64,000 bases of DNA, from the NCBI RefSeq assembly GCF_031846165.1, contig NZ_JAVRIE010000001.1, positions 62,001 to 126,000 of the forward strand, in the 5' to 3' direction. Positions 55,179 to 63,350 of this stretch are shown piece by piece (the stretch's first letter is position 1; every line of letters begins with the position of its first letter). The notes below the pieces were generated by a model. The model was not told where the DNA came from. It ran no database searches and worked only from the letters and a program-made list of their open reading frames with translations. The position numbers were made by a program, and so were the translations under genes. The DNA comes from Glaciecola blandensis. Its GTDB lineage: Bacteria; Pseudomonadota; Gammaproteobacteria; Enterobacterales; Alteromonadaceae.

Positions 55179-55268
55179 GGAGAGGTGGCTGAGTGGCTGA
55201 AGGCGCACGCCTGGAAAGTGTGTTTAGGGTTAAACCTAACGAGGGTTCGAATCCCTCTCTCTCCGCCA
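55179..55268 (+). tRNA. tRNA-Ser (anticodon GGA)
   Basis: 90-nt type II tRNA with a long variable arm and encoded CCA. Acceptor GGAGAGG / TCTCTCC, anticodon loop CTGGAAA with GGA at 55213-55215, variable stem TTTAGGGTTAAACCTAA, and T-arm GAGGGTTCGAATCCCTC. Confidence 0.97.
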
Positions 55269-55280
55269 GATAATCACTGA

Positions 55281-55307
55281 AGCCCTGTATTTACGGGGCT
55301 TTTTTGT
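55281..55307 (+). terminator. intrinsic terminator after tRNA-Ser
   Basis: AGCCCTG / CGGGGCT stem with the loop TATTTA, then TTTTT. Confidence 0.85.
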
Positions 55308-55579
55308 ATCAATTATATGGCGTAGAACAAAACTCTGTCTCAGAACTCTGTCTCAACAAGGCAGAAGACGATGCAAAAAAATACATCAACCTACCTCTAC
55401 AAGTACAAAGATTCATCAAATTATTTTTTTCGTATCCGCGAGGGTATTGTCGACCGGAACATGCAGAAGGCTCGGTTGATATTGAAGCGCATATGATAAA
55501 ATGTCGCCAATTTACCGATATTGACTACAAATTTTTTCATTTTGATAATCAATCCAATCGTATTATCGTACTTTCTTAG
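55304..55579 (+). CDS. doubtful ORF or gene remnant after tRNA-Ser
   Basis: 91-codon frame opening with a TTG inside the tRNA terminator T-run, with no ribosome-binding site and no early ATG. The translation (Lys/Phe/Tyr-rich, with KLFFSYPRGYCRPEHAEG) looks protein-like but matches nothing I know. It contains a 12-bp direct duplication (AACTCTGTCTCA at 55331 and 55344). It could be the tail of a decayed accessory gene. Confidence 0.22.
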   Translation: MYQLYGVEQNSVSELCLNKAEDDAKKYINLPLQVQRFIKLFFSYPRGYCRPEHAEGSVDIEAHMIKCRQFTDIDYKFFHFDNQSNRIIVLS

Positions 55580-55628
55580 ACTAGTAGCTTGCTGATAAAT
55601 CCCTTTTATATTCCCCTTGGCGATTTCT

Positions 55629-55688
55629 ATAGTGAATAAATCTAATGTATCGGGGTTTTAATGCTTTTATAGTGAAAATGTACACTAT
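55629..55688 (+). promoter_or_regulatory. HipB-type operator region
   Basis: A complete inverted repeat ATAGTG-N8-CACTAT at 55669-55688, the same arm and spacer geometry as E. coli HipB operators (TATCC-N8-GGATA). A matching single half-site, ATAGTGAA, lies exactly 40 bp upstream (55629). Both lie just before the hipBA promoter. Confidence 0.5.
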
Positions 55689-55696
55689 TAAAAGGG

Positions 55697-55726
55697 TTGC
55701 ATAATAATGAATATAAACATTATAAT
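55697..55726 (+). promoter_or_regulatory. promoter of hipBA
   Basis: TTGCAT, 18-bp spacer, perfect TATAAT (55721-55726). The expected start near 55733 is only about 10 nt before the first ATG of the hipB frame. Confidence 0.6.
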
Positions 55727-55743
55727 TGTTCTTATATTCTACA

Positions 55744-56139
55744 ATGATGTTAATTAGCAATATTATGAAGCTAGAAAAAATGAACAACAAGGCTATCATG
55801 ATGGAGATGGGGCAGCGCTTTTTGCTGGCACGTTTAAATGAAGGCTTAGAACAAATAGAGTTGGCAGACAAGGCTGGTGTGAATGTAAGCACTGTCCAAA
55901 GCTTGGAAGGTGGTAAGCGAAGTGTTGGTTTTGAAAAAATCATTTCGATATTACGTGCTCTAGGGAAGTTGCACGAGTTGGATAACTTCATGCCTAAACC
56001 ACCTGTGCGATCTACTTCGTTGCTCACCACGAAGAATCAAGTACGTAAACGTGCAGCAAAAGGTAAGAAGAAGCAATCCAGTAACGAGCCGTTTGAATGG
56101 AATAAAGTCATACCACACACAGATAATACTAAGGATTGA
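55744..56139 (+). CDS. hipB: HipB-like helix-turn-helix antitoxin/repressor
   Basis: 131 residues from the first ATG. A Cro/C1-type HTH occupies about 18-75 (GQRFLLARLNEGLEQIELAD followed by KAGVNVSTVQSLEGGKR). The basic C-terminal tail (KKNQVRKRAAKGKKK region) is longer than in E. coli HipB (88 residues). HipB binds HipA and represses its own operon. The exact start is uncertain: ATGs at 55744, 55747, 55765, 55780 and 55798 are all in frame, the last having AAGG upstream. The stop lies 2 nt before the hipA ATG. Confidence 0.8.
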   Translation: MMLISNIMKLEKMNNKAIMMEMGQRFLLARLNEGLEQIELADKAGVNVSTVQSLEGGKRSVGFEKIISILRALGKLHELDNFMPKPPVRSTSLLTTKNQVRKRAAKGKKKQSSNEPFEWNKVIPHTDNTKD

Positions 56140-56141
56140 AA

Positions 56142-57476
56142 ATGGGTGATGTGCTAGAAAAAGCCGATGTGTATTTGTGGGACACTAAAATAGGCTCAGT
56201 CATTTGGCAAAACGAATTAGGGTACTTTGAGTATGACCGGTATTTTCAGCGCTCAGGAATTCAGCTATCCCCAATTAAGATGCCGCTAAGCAACAAAGCG
56301 TATTCGTTCAGTGAGCTATCAAACGAGACTTTTAAGGGCTTGCCAGGCTTGTTGGCTGACAGCTTGCCAGACAAGTTTGGTAATCGTTTGATCGATCAAT
56401 GGCTAGAAAGAAATGCGCGTACACCTGAGTCATTTAGCCCCATTGAGCGTTTATGCTACATCGGCTCTCGCGGAATGGGGGGATTGGAGTTCAGGCCAGC
56501 GGTCGGCTCGATAAAAGAAACAACATCCGAAGTGCAATTAGATGAATTAGTGGCGCTTGCCAATAAAGCCCTGCAAGAAAAAACAGAGCTTGATGTTCCC
56601 CTTGAAAATTCGGAGCAGGGTAAGCAAGAGGCAGTTGAACAAATCATTCTTGTGGGCACCTCAGCAGGCGGTGCCAGAGCAAAAGCTGTTATTGCATGGA
56701 ATAAAAAGACCAACGTGATCAAAACCGGGCAAGCACCAGCAGGGCACGGCTTTGATTATTACCTGTTAAAGTTTGATGGTGTGGATGGCAACAAAGATAA
56801 AGAGCTGTTGGCTGATCCAAAAGGGTTTGGTCTACTGGAGTATGCCTATTATCTGATGGCAATCGACGCTGGCGTCAACATGAATGAAAGCCGAATATTT
56901 AACGAGAATGGTCGCTCTCACTTTATGACTAAACGTTTTGACCGATTAAATGGAGGTGACAAGCTTCACATGCAATCACTGTGTGGGATTGCCCACTACG
57001 ATTTTAATGAATCGGGTGCTTATTCCTATGAACAGGCCATTGGCGTTATGCGTGAATTAGGCTTGTCAGCAAAAGAGATTGAGCAGTTCTATGTTCGTAT
57101 GGTGTTTAATGTAGTGGCCGTCAACCAAGATGATCATACTAAGAATATTTCGTTTTTAATGGATCAAACCGGTCAGTGGTCACTGTCGCCAGCCTATGAC
57201 ATCACTTATAGCAATGGCGCTGGCTGGACAAGCCGACACCAGATGACGATCAATGGCAAGGCAAAAGAAATAACAATAGATGATTTGTTTGCCGTTGCCA
57301 GTCATGGAGATCTATCCAAAGCGAAAGCGAAAAAGATAATTAGGAGAGTGGTGTCGTCTGTAGCTAATTGGTCCCATTTTGCAAAGGTGTCCGGCTTGGC
57401 TGATTTTGGTAATATGTCTCAATTAGTTAAAGAGGTCGGCGAAGCTCATCGACTTTATCTTGGCGAAGATTTGTAG
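56142..57476 (+). CDS. hipA: HipA-family serine/threonine kinase toxin
   Basis: 444-residue protein (E. coli HipA 440). An N-terminal subdomain (ADVYLWDTKIGSVIW) leads to the kinase core: P-loop-like TSAGGARAKA, MTKRFDR, catalytic loop NQDDHTKN and the metal-binding SPAYDITYS. All expected catalytic residues are present. E. coli HipA phosphorylates GltX (glutamyl-tRNA synthetase), stops growth and gives persistence; the target here is unknown. The ATG at 56142 has AAGGA 6 nt upstream and follows the hipB stop by 2 nt, giving coupled translation. Confidence 0.92.
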   Translation: MGDVLEKADVYLWDTKIGSVIWQNELGYFEYDRYFQRSGIQLSPIKMPLSNKAYSFSELSNETFKGLPGLLADSLPDKFGNRLIDQWLERNARTPESFSPIERLCYIGSRGMGGLEFRPAVGSIKETTSEVQLDELVALANKALQEKTELDVPLENSEQGKQEAVEQIILVGTSAGGARAKAVIAWNKKTNVIKTGQAPAGHGFDYYLLKFDGVDGNKDKELLADPKGFGLLEYAYYLMAIDAGVNMNESRIFNENGRSHFMTKRFDRLNGGDKLHMQSLCGIAHYDFNESGAYSYEQAIGVMRELGLSAKEIEQFYVRMVFNVVAVNQDDHTKNISFLMDQTGQWSLSPAYDITYSNGAGWTSRHQMTINGKAKEITIDDLFAVASHGDLSKAKAKKIIRRVVSSVANWSHFAKVSGLADFGNMSQLVKEVGEAHRLYLGEDL

Positions 57477-57681
57477 CCAGTATTTGATTTAATAGTTTGC
57501 TCTTGCCTAATCTGGTTTTAGTTTAAATGCAGAAGGCACCGTAATTTGAAATTGTGTATCAAAACACCGCAAAGCACTCCAATACACCTTGATTAAAACC
57601 TTATTTTCTTCACACACTCAAGCCCAGATATATTACACTGCTGACAATATTCTCTGGCATCAATCAAAGTTCGTCACCTAA

Positions 57682-60114
57682 ATGCACATTCCCCAACACA
57701 CAGGCTTTTTATTAACCCGACATGCCCAAGACACTCGTTCAGGTATTGTTATCACCCTGTGGTTAAAAACTGAAAGTGGGCCTGTAAAACTGACGATTGA
57801 AAACGAGCAGGCTTTGTTCTTTATTGAATCGAGTCAAATCGATAATGTATTAGGCTTATTGTCGAAGCATAAACTTCACTTCGTCTCTTATAAGCAACTG
57901 CCAATAAAAACCTTTGGTCATGAATCGGTATCGGCTATTTATTTTAAGCTCATGAAAGACTTCTATGTCGCTCGAGATACTTTAAAACAGCACGGTATTA
58001 AAGTTTATGAGGATGATTTTCGTCCCGATGAACGCTATTTAATGGAACGCTTTATAACTGCCAAAATCGCATTTGTGGGCAACGAAATAGATAGAGCTCA
58101 ATATAAAGGAAACGTCAACAAAATAGCTAACAACAATGAGGCTAATAGCAAGCACCTCACGATAAAAAACGCTAAATGTAAGCCGGGTGATTGCGATGTT
58201 CACTTGTCAATGATTTCAATTGATATTGAATGCGCGGTTACTGATGATGAGGGCCATGGTGCTTTGTATTCGATTGCAGCATACAGTGATACTGAGCAAG
58301 TGGTGTTCATAATTGGCGATGCTCAAGAAAATTCTCCCCCTTACATACGTTGGCTTGAAGATGAGCACGCATTACTGGTTCAATTCATAGCATGGTTCAA
58401 GGACTACGATACTGACGTCATTATTGGCTGGAACGTGATCAACTTTGACTTCGATTTATTGCAAAAACGCTGTGATCTACACAATATTGACTTTGCTATT
58501 GGTCGCGATGGCCGCAAGCCGTATTGGCGAAAAAATCGAAACAGTGACAACAAATATATTTCAATTGCGGGTAGGGTAGTGCTTGATGGTATCGACTTAT
58601 TAAAAACAGCCACTTATAGCTTTCCTAGCTTCTCATTGGAAAATGTCGCTAGAGAGCTGCTGGGTATTGGCAAAAAGGTCGACAACGTAGAAAGTCGCTT
58701 GGCCGAAATTACCGAAAATTTTATCAATAATAAACCTGCGCTGGCTGCATACAACCTTGAAGATTCTCGTTTAGTGTGGCTCATTTTCGAAAAAACGCAT
58801 CTGCTAGAATTTGCCATGTTAAGAGCACATCTAACAGGTTTGGAGTTAGACCGAATGGGCGGCTCTGTTGCGGCCTTTACTAACTTATACTTACCTAAAT
58901 TACACCGAGCAGGGTATGTCGCGCCGAATATGGGAGATGGTACCTCAGGTTTAGTCTCGCCTGGCGGCTTTGTGATGGATTCAATTCCCGGCTTGTACAA
59001 CAATGTGTTAGTGCTCGATTTTAAGAGTCTTTACCCCAGTATTATCAAAACCTTTAATGTTGATCCAATGGGCTTGATCGAAGGACTAAATTCACCTTCA
59101 AGCGCAATAGAAGGTTTTGACGGCGCTTACTTTTCCAGAGATAAGCATTTTCTGCCCAACATAATTGATTGCTTGTGGAAGGAGCGAGATAAAGCGAAAA
59201 AAGAAAAGAACGCCGCCTTATCTCAAGCCATAAAAATTATCATGAATTCATTTTATGGTGTGCTGGGTTCAACAGGTTGTCGGTTTTTCGATCCTCGTTT
59301 ATCAGGCTCTATTACTAAACGCAGTCATGAATTATTGATTACCACGAAAAAGTGGATTGAAGCCAAGGGCTACAAGGTTATTTATGGGGATACCGATTCG
59401 ATATTCGTGCATGTGGGGGATGATAAAAGTGCCGATGAATGCAAGCATTTAGGCAAACAATTACAAACGTTCATCAATGATGAGTGGCAGCAAAATATTC
59501 AAGAACGCTTTAAGGTCGATAGTCAGTTAGAAATTGAATTTGAAACGCACTTTATTAAGTTCTTTATGCCAACAATACGCGGCTTGGATATTGGTACGAA
59601 GAAGCGCTATGCAGGCACAGTTGATAAAAACGGTGAGCAAGCACTTGTTTTCAAAGGCTTGGAAAGTGTTCGTACCGATTGGACCGAACTTGCCAAAGAA
59701 TTCCAACAGACGCTATACCACAAAGTATTTAACGAGCAACCTGTTGAAGACTACGTGCGCAAAACGGTTGCCGATACGCTAGCAGGAAAATTTGATAGCA
59801 AATTAATATACCGCAAGCGTATTAGGCGCAATTTAGAAGATTATGTGAAGAATGTGCCACCGCATGTAAGAGCTGCGCGCTTAGCTGATGAGCACAACAA
59901 GCTGCTAAAGAAGCCACTAAAGTATCAAAAAAAAGGATGGATAGAATACGTGATCACGGTGAGTGGTCCGCAGCCTGTGGAGTACATTAATTCAGCGATT
60001 GATTATCCATTCTACATCGAGCGGCAATTAGCTGCGATAGCAGATGCTATCCTACCTTTCATATCAACAAGCTTTAATCAGATCACGAACGACCAGTTAG
60101 ATTTGTTTAGGTAG
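57682..60114 (+). CDS. polB: DNA polymerase II (family B)
   Basis: 810-residue family B polymerase (E. coli 783). The 3'-5' exonuclease has Exo I SIDIECAV, Exo II in GWNVINFDFDLL and Exo III in YNLEDSRLVW. Polymerase motif A is LDFKSLYPSI, motif B is KIIMNSFYGVLG and motif C is YGDTDSIFVH. All catalytic Asp residues are present. Pol II takes part in translesion synthesis and replication restart. No LexA box is apparent in the 205 bp upstream, unlike E. coli polB. Confidence 0.95.
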   Translation: MHIPQHTGFLLTRHAQDTRSGIVITLWLKTESGPVKLTIENEQALFFIESSQIDNVLGLLSKHKLHFVSYKQLPIKTFGHESVSAIYFKLMKDFYVARDTLKQHGIKVYEDDFRPDERYLMERFITAKIAFVGNEIDRAQYKGNVNKIANNNEANSKHLTIKNAKCKPGDCDVHLSMISIDIECAVTDDEGHGALYSIAAYSDTEQVVFIIGDAQENSPPYIRWLEDEHALLVQFIAWFKDYDTDVIIGWNVINFDFDLLQKRCDLHNIDFAIGRDGRKPYWRKNRNSDNKYISIAGRVVLDGIDLLKTATYSFPSFSLENVARELLGIGKKVDNVESRLAEITENFINNKPALAAYNLEDSRLVWLIFEKTHLLEFAMLRAHLTGLELDRMGGSVAAFTNLYLPKLHRAGYVAPNMGDGTSGLVSPGGFVMDSIPGLYNNVLVLDFKSLYPSIIKTFNVDPMGLIEGLNSPSSAIEGFDGAYFSRDKHFLPNIIDCLWKERDKAKKEKNAALSQAIKIIMNSFYGVLGSTGCRFFDPRLSGSITKRSHELLITTKKWIEAKGYKVIYGDTDSIFVHVGDDKSADECKHLGKQLQTFINDEWQQNIQERFKVDSQLEIEFETHFIKFFMPTIRGLDIGTKKRYAGTVDKNGEQALVFKGLESVRTDWTELAKEFQQTLYHKVFNEQPVEDYVRKTVADTLAGKFDSKLIYRKRIRRNLEDYVKNVPPHVRAARLADEHNKLLKKPLKYQKKGWIEYVITVSGPQPVEYINSAIDYPFYIERQLAAIADAILPFISTSFNQITNDQLDLFR

Positions 60115-60164
60115 TGTGGATACTGTGCCCCTTGAAAGAATATTTCAGAAATAGTTTGTAAAAA

Positions 60165-60205
60165 TGCACGCTTAAATACTCCTTTTCCGGCGTGCAATGT
60201 GTTTT
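60165..60205. terminator. bidirectional terminator between polB and the porin gene
   Basis: TGCACGC / GCGTGCA stem with an 18-nt loop. A T-run follows on the plus side (GTTTTTTT) and TTTTTACA on the minus side, serving two convergent genes. Confidence 0.65.
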
Positions 60206-60213
60206 TTTAAGAA

Positions 60214-61353
60214 CTAAAAGACGTAGTTAACTGCGAAGCGAACTAACGAATCTTCTTCGTCATTAATGTCGTTGGTGAATTTAGTGATATCCGCTTTCAG
60301 TGCAATGCTTGTGCTTAAGTCATATCGAGTTCCCACTGATAGTGTATTGTTTTCAGACATAACACTTTGCTGAATACCAACCACTAACTGAGTTAATGGC
60401 ACCTGCAACGGAGCGGGGAAGGCAGCGATGTCGCCAACAAATTTCGGATCACGGTTGATGTCAGACTTTTCGTAGGTAATAAACGGTGTCCATTTACCCG
60501 CACGAATACCCGCGGTGACATAGTAGTTTTCTTCTTGAGGATAGAATGAATCCTCAATTTCGATGCCTGTATATTCAGCGGCAACAAACCAGTTAAAAGC
60601 ATCGTATTCTATACTCGCGCCATAGAATACGCCCGAATCATCAACAGCTTGTAATTTGCTTTCAAAGTCGCTTGATATTTGGCCTAGTTGTCCCAGAGGT
60701 GCGTCTAAAGCAGGAATATCAAATGTGACCTTACCCGCGGCATAGACACCTCTAAACTTCCAATTCTCATATGCAAGATCTGCACTAACAAGAGCGACAT
60801 TGTTGATGGTTAACTCACCTGGCTGACCACCTAGCGTAAACTCGTTGTTAACGTTACCCGTCACGAATTGCAGTCCGTACTCCCAATCACCGCTGTATCC
60901 TGTATAGTCCACACGAATACCGTCGATGTTGTTAAATGGCACGTCGTATACCGACGCTGGAGCAACTACCCAGTGATACGAATAAGCAACATCTAGTGAT
61001 GACGAATATCTAAATAGCGGCATTCTTAGGCGACCAATTGATATACTCGTGTTTTCGGTTGCGGCGTAAGTAAGATAAGCCCACTCAAAGTTAGCACTAA
61101 AGTCATCTGAACCTCGAGTAACTATTTGACCTGTAGCCGTGACATTTTCAGAGACATCACCACTGACTTGAAGACCAAATAAACTCTGGTTTGCATAATC
61201 GATGGAATCTTCGAACCCGTACAAAGTATCTTCACTGGAAGCAATTCCACCAGTAAAGTTAGCGAACCCATTTATTCGAACATCGGCATGAGCAACAGAG
61301 CTTACTGCCAATGTAACTAATGACAGAGTGAATAGTTTATTAAATGATTTCAT
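60214..61353 (-). CDS. outer-membrane porin
   Basis: 379-residue predicted beta-barrel. The signal peptide covers 1-23 (ends AHA) and the mature protein starts DVRINGFANFTGG. Alternating aromatic beta-strands run throughout, and the C-terminus ends in Phe (RFAVNYVF), the BAM recognition signal. Substrate is not evident. It lies 11 nt downstream of a small phosphate-binding-like protein gene, so the pair may be a phosphate-scavenging unit (inference). Confidence 0.88.
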   Translation of the reverse strand: MKSFNKLFTLSLVTLAVSSVAHADVRINGFANFTGGIASSEDTLYGFEDSIDYANQSLFGLQVSGDVSENVTATGQIVTRGSDDFSANFEWAYLTYAATENTSISIGRLRMPLFRYSSSLDVAYSYHWVVAPASVYDVPFNNIDGIRVDYTGYSGDWEYGLQFVTGNVNNEFTLGGQPGELTINNVALVSADLAYENWKFRGVYAAGKVTFDIPALDAPLGQLGQISSDFESKLQAVDDSGVFYGASIEYDAFNWFVAAEYTGIEIEDSFYPQEENYYVTAGIRAGKWTPFITYEKSDINRDPKFVGDIAAFPAPLQVPLTQLVVGIQQSVMSENNTLSVGTRYDLSTSIALKADITKFTNDINDEEDSLVRFAVNYVF

Positions 61354-61364
61354 ATTGAGTCCCC

Positions 61365-61775
61365 TTACAGTGAAATAACTTTGACAGCATCAGTGACGGA
61401 TGCTTTATCAACATAGCCAATAACACTTGGATTCTGAGAAACCAGTTCAATGACGGCTGCGTCGTTGTCTACTTCTTTAGGTGGTACACCTTTACCAGTG
61501 AACACCAGTTTTGACCAATGAGCTGATACTTGGCTAGAAGTTCTTCCTAAAATATCGGAATCAAAAGATTGTCTAACTTCGCTGCCGCCAACTTGATTGA
61601 CGGCAACTGTTTCGGCGCCGCTTGGAAATTTCTTTTCTTTGCCCAAAAAGATTCGTTGTACAACTTTTGTGTCTATAGCGTCGTTATTGGACGGATGCAC
61701 AATAACCGCAATTTCTGCCATTGCTGTGCTAGACAGCAACACCAGTAGCGCTCCAATTAATGCTTTATTTAACAT
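61365..61775 (-). CDS. small PstS-like phosphate-binding periplasmic protein
   Basis: 136-residue secreted protein with a signal peptide (1-20, ends AMA). The domain resembles one lobe of PstS-type solute-binding proteins: VQRIFLGKEKKFPSGAETV, SAHWSKLVFTGKGVPP and NPSVIGYVDKASV. Full PstS proteins are about 340 residues, so this is a half-size relative. No pstCAB genes adjoin; the partner gene is a porin. Direct repeats (A/C)ACGGCA, 11 bp apart, lie about 85 bp upstream. Confidence 0.85.
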   Translation of the reverse strand: MLNKALIGALLVLLSSTAMAEIAVIVHPSNNDAIDTKVVQRIFLGKEKKFPSGAETVAVNQVGGSEVRQSFDSDILGRTSSQVSAHWSKLVFTGKGVPPKEVDNDAAVIELVSQNPSVIGYVDKASVTDAVKVISL

Positions 61776-61855
61776 AGAGTGTTTCCTATAGTTGTGAGTG
61801 AATGTTATCGAAGTGAAGTGCTACTGCTTAATAAATCTTTACCTCTCCCTTATGT

Positions 61856-61873
61856 AACGGCACATTCACGGCA
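61856..61873 (-). promoter_or_regulatory. 11-bp-spaced direct repeat upstream of the PstS-like gene
   Basis: On the minus strand TGCCGTG-AATG-TGCCGTT: two 7-mers with a 4-bp spacer, the geometry of an OmpR/PhoB-family binding site. The bases differ from the PhoB consensus (CTGTCAT), so the regulator is uncertain. Confidence 0.35.
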
Positions 61874-62025
61874 ATTTTTAGGAATTTTATTTTATATTTA
61901 TGAGTATTTTTTTGACTGACGCGACATCTTCATATTAAGTAGTATGCAGGTCAGAATAACCACGCGACTTTATCGCCCCCTTAATCACTGCATAAAACGC
62001 AAACGTAAGCCGAGAGAACATTGAA

Positions 62026-62661
62026 ATGGACCACAATAAATTAATCGCTAAAAATGCAAAGGAAACACTAAAACCTTTAGGTTTTGTTCGCTCAGGAAAG
62101 TCCAGAATTTGGTTTAAAGATAATGGTTGGTGGGCAGTGCTTATTGAGTTTCAACCGAGCTCATTCTCAAAAGGTACGTATGTGAATATTGCTGTGAATC
62201 ATTTTCTCTACGAATCTTCTGGTTGGACTTTTCATATATCCAAAAGGCTCTCACCTTTCGCAGATGCGCAAACAGATGATTTTGAATCAACGCTTGAAAG
62301 TATGGTTAGTCAAGCAGCAGCAGTTGCCCAAGAGCTACAAAATAAATTCAGTTCAGTGAAAGCATTCTTTGATTATTATCAATCCATGGAACAGCGTACT
62401 ATTTGGAATAGTCTGTATGCTGGTATTTTTTCGGCATTGTTAGGAAATACCAAGAAGGCAAAGGAAAGCTTCCAAATAATATGCGATGACGTTTATTCAA
62501 TGGGCTGGGAGTTGGCTATACAAAGTAGAGCGAAAGACTTAATGTTTCTTTTGCAGGATGAGAAAGCGTTTATTAACTCACTTCATGGCACTATTTTGAG
62601 AAGCCGAAGCATGATGGGTTTGGAGACTGCTAACGGTAACTTAGTAAAACTGCCAGAATAG
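62026..62661 (+). CDS. DUF4304-like protein, unknown
   Basis: 211-residue cytosolic protein. The N-terminal half (ETLKPLGFVRSGKSRIWFKD, then WWAVLIEFQPSSFSKGTYVN) resembles DUF4304 domains; the second half is helical. No catalytic motif is visible. It stands alone, divergent from the PstS-like gene and convergent with the universal stress gene. Function unknown; DUF4304 assignment is by recollection of the pattern. Confidence 0.65.
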   Translation: MDHNKLIAKNAKETLKPLGFVRSGKSRIWFKDNGWWAVLIEFQPSSFSKGTYVNIAVNHFLYESSGWTFHISKRLSPFADAQTDDFESTLESMVSQAAAVAQELQNKFSSVKAFFDYYQSMEQRTIWNSLYAGIFSALLGNTKKAKESFQIICDDVYSMGWELAIQSRAKDLMFLLQDEKAFINSLHGTILRSRSMMGLETANGNLVKLPE

Positions 62662-62678
62662 GTACTATGCGTCCATTA

Positions 62679-62710
62679 GCAAAAAACGCAATTTTCATTA
62701 CGTTTTTTGC
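62679..62710. terminator. bidirectional terminator
   Basis: Ten-base-pair stem GCAAAAAACG / CGTTTTTTGC with a 12-nt loop between two convergent genes; the A- and T-runs lie in the stem. Confidence 0.65.
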
Positions 62711-62728
62711 TCTTATTTATATTAACTA

Positions 62729-63163
62729 TTAATCCTGCACACGCACTGCTAACACGTCTTGTTTAACACCGTGCAAGACAGAATTAGCGGTAGATCCAAG
62801 TAATAATTTAATACCACTTCTTCCATGTGTTCCTATGACTATTAAGTCTGCATGAATTTGATTTGCAATGTTATGAATTTCGTCAGCGGCATCGCCCACC
62901 TTAAAGTGTACGTTTTGCTTGTCGATACCAAACTTTTCAGCGATATCGTGAAGTTGCTGACGCGCTTTACCCATTCGCTCTTCTTCATTGATTTGGTTGT
63001 AATCTAATCCATAAAGATAAGGGTTGATGTATGTCATTGGTAGTGGCACGTAGACCAAATTAAGCTGTTCTATCGACGAGCAAACATTCAGTGCTTTATT
63101 TATCACCTGCTCATACTGCGCATGAATATCGATTGCCACTAAAATTTTCGTGTAGTTACTCAT
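62729..63163 (-). CDS. universal stress protein, UspA family
   Basis: 144-residue Usp-fold protein. The ATP-binding motif Gx2Gx9G(S/T) is present (GTHGRSGIKLLLGST, about residues 114-128), so it is the nucleotide-binding type. KILVAIDIHAQYEQ starts the fold. Role in stress survival is by family only. Single gene. Confidence 0.92.
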   Translation of the reverse strand: MSNYTKILVAIDIHAQYEQVINKALNVCSSIEQLNLVYVPLPMTYINPYLYGLDYNQINEEERMGKARQQLHDIAEKFGIDKQNVHFKVGDAADEIHNIANQIHADLIVIGTHGRSGIKLLLGSTANSVLHGVKQDVLAVRVQD

Positions 63164-63350
63164 AGTGTTTCCCTCTTAATATTATGTCAATGTATGTGTC
63201 GTCTTTCTTACTTCACTATAAGCTTAGCAACTGAGGTGAAAACAAGTTTGAGGTAGGTCAAGAGATGAGCGGAAATAGTCTGTCACAGTAATTTGTGTAA
63301 AAACGCAAACCTAGTAGTAGAACGCAAGGGCGTTATGATGCTTAGCTTTG

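Noticed and set aside
55179..55268. tRNA-Ser 3' end as a phage or island attachment site
   Set aside because: No second copy of the tRNA 3' end and no integrase gene occurs in the window.
57477..57681. LexA box before polB
   Set aside because: No CTGT-N8-ACAG or close variant is present in the 205 bp upstream.
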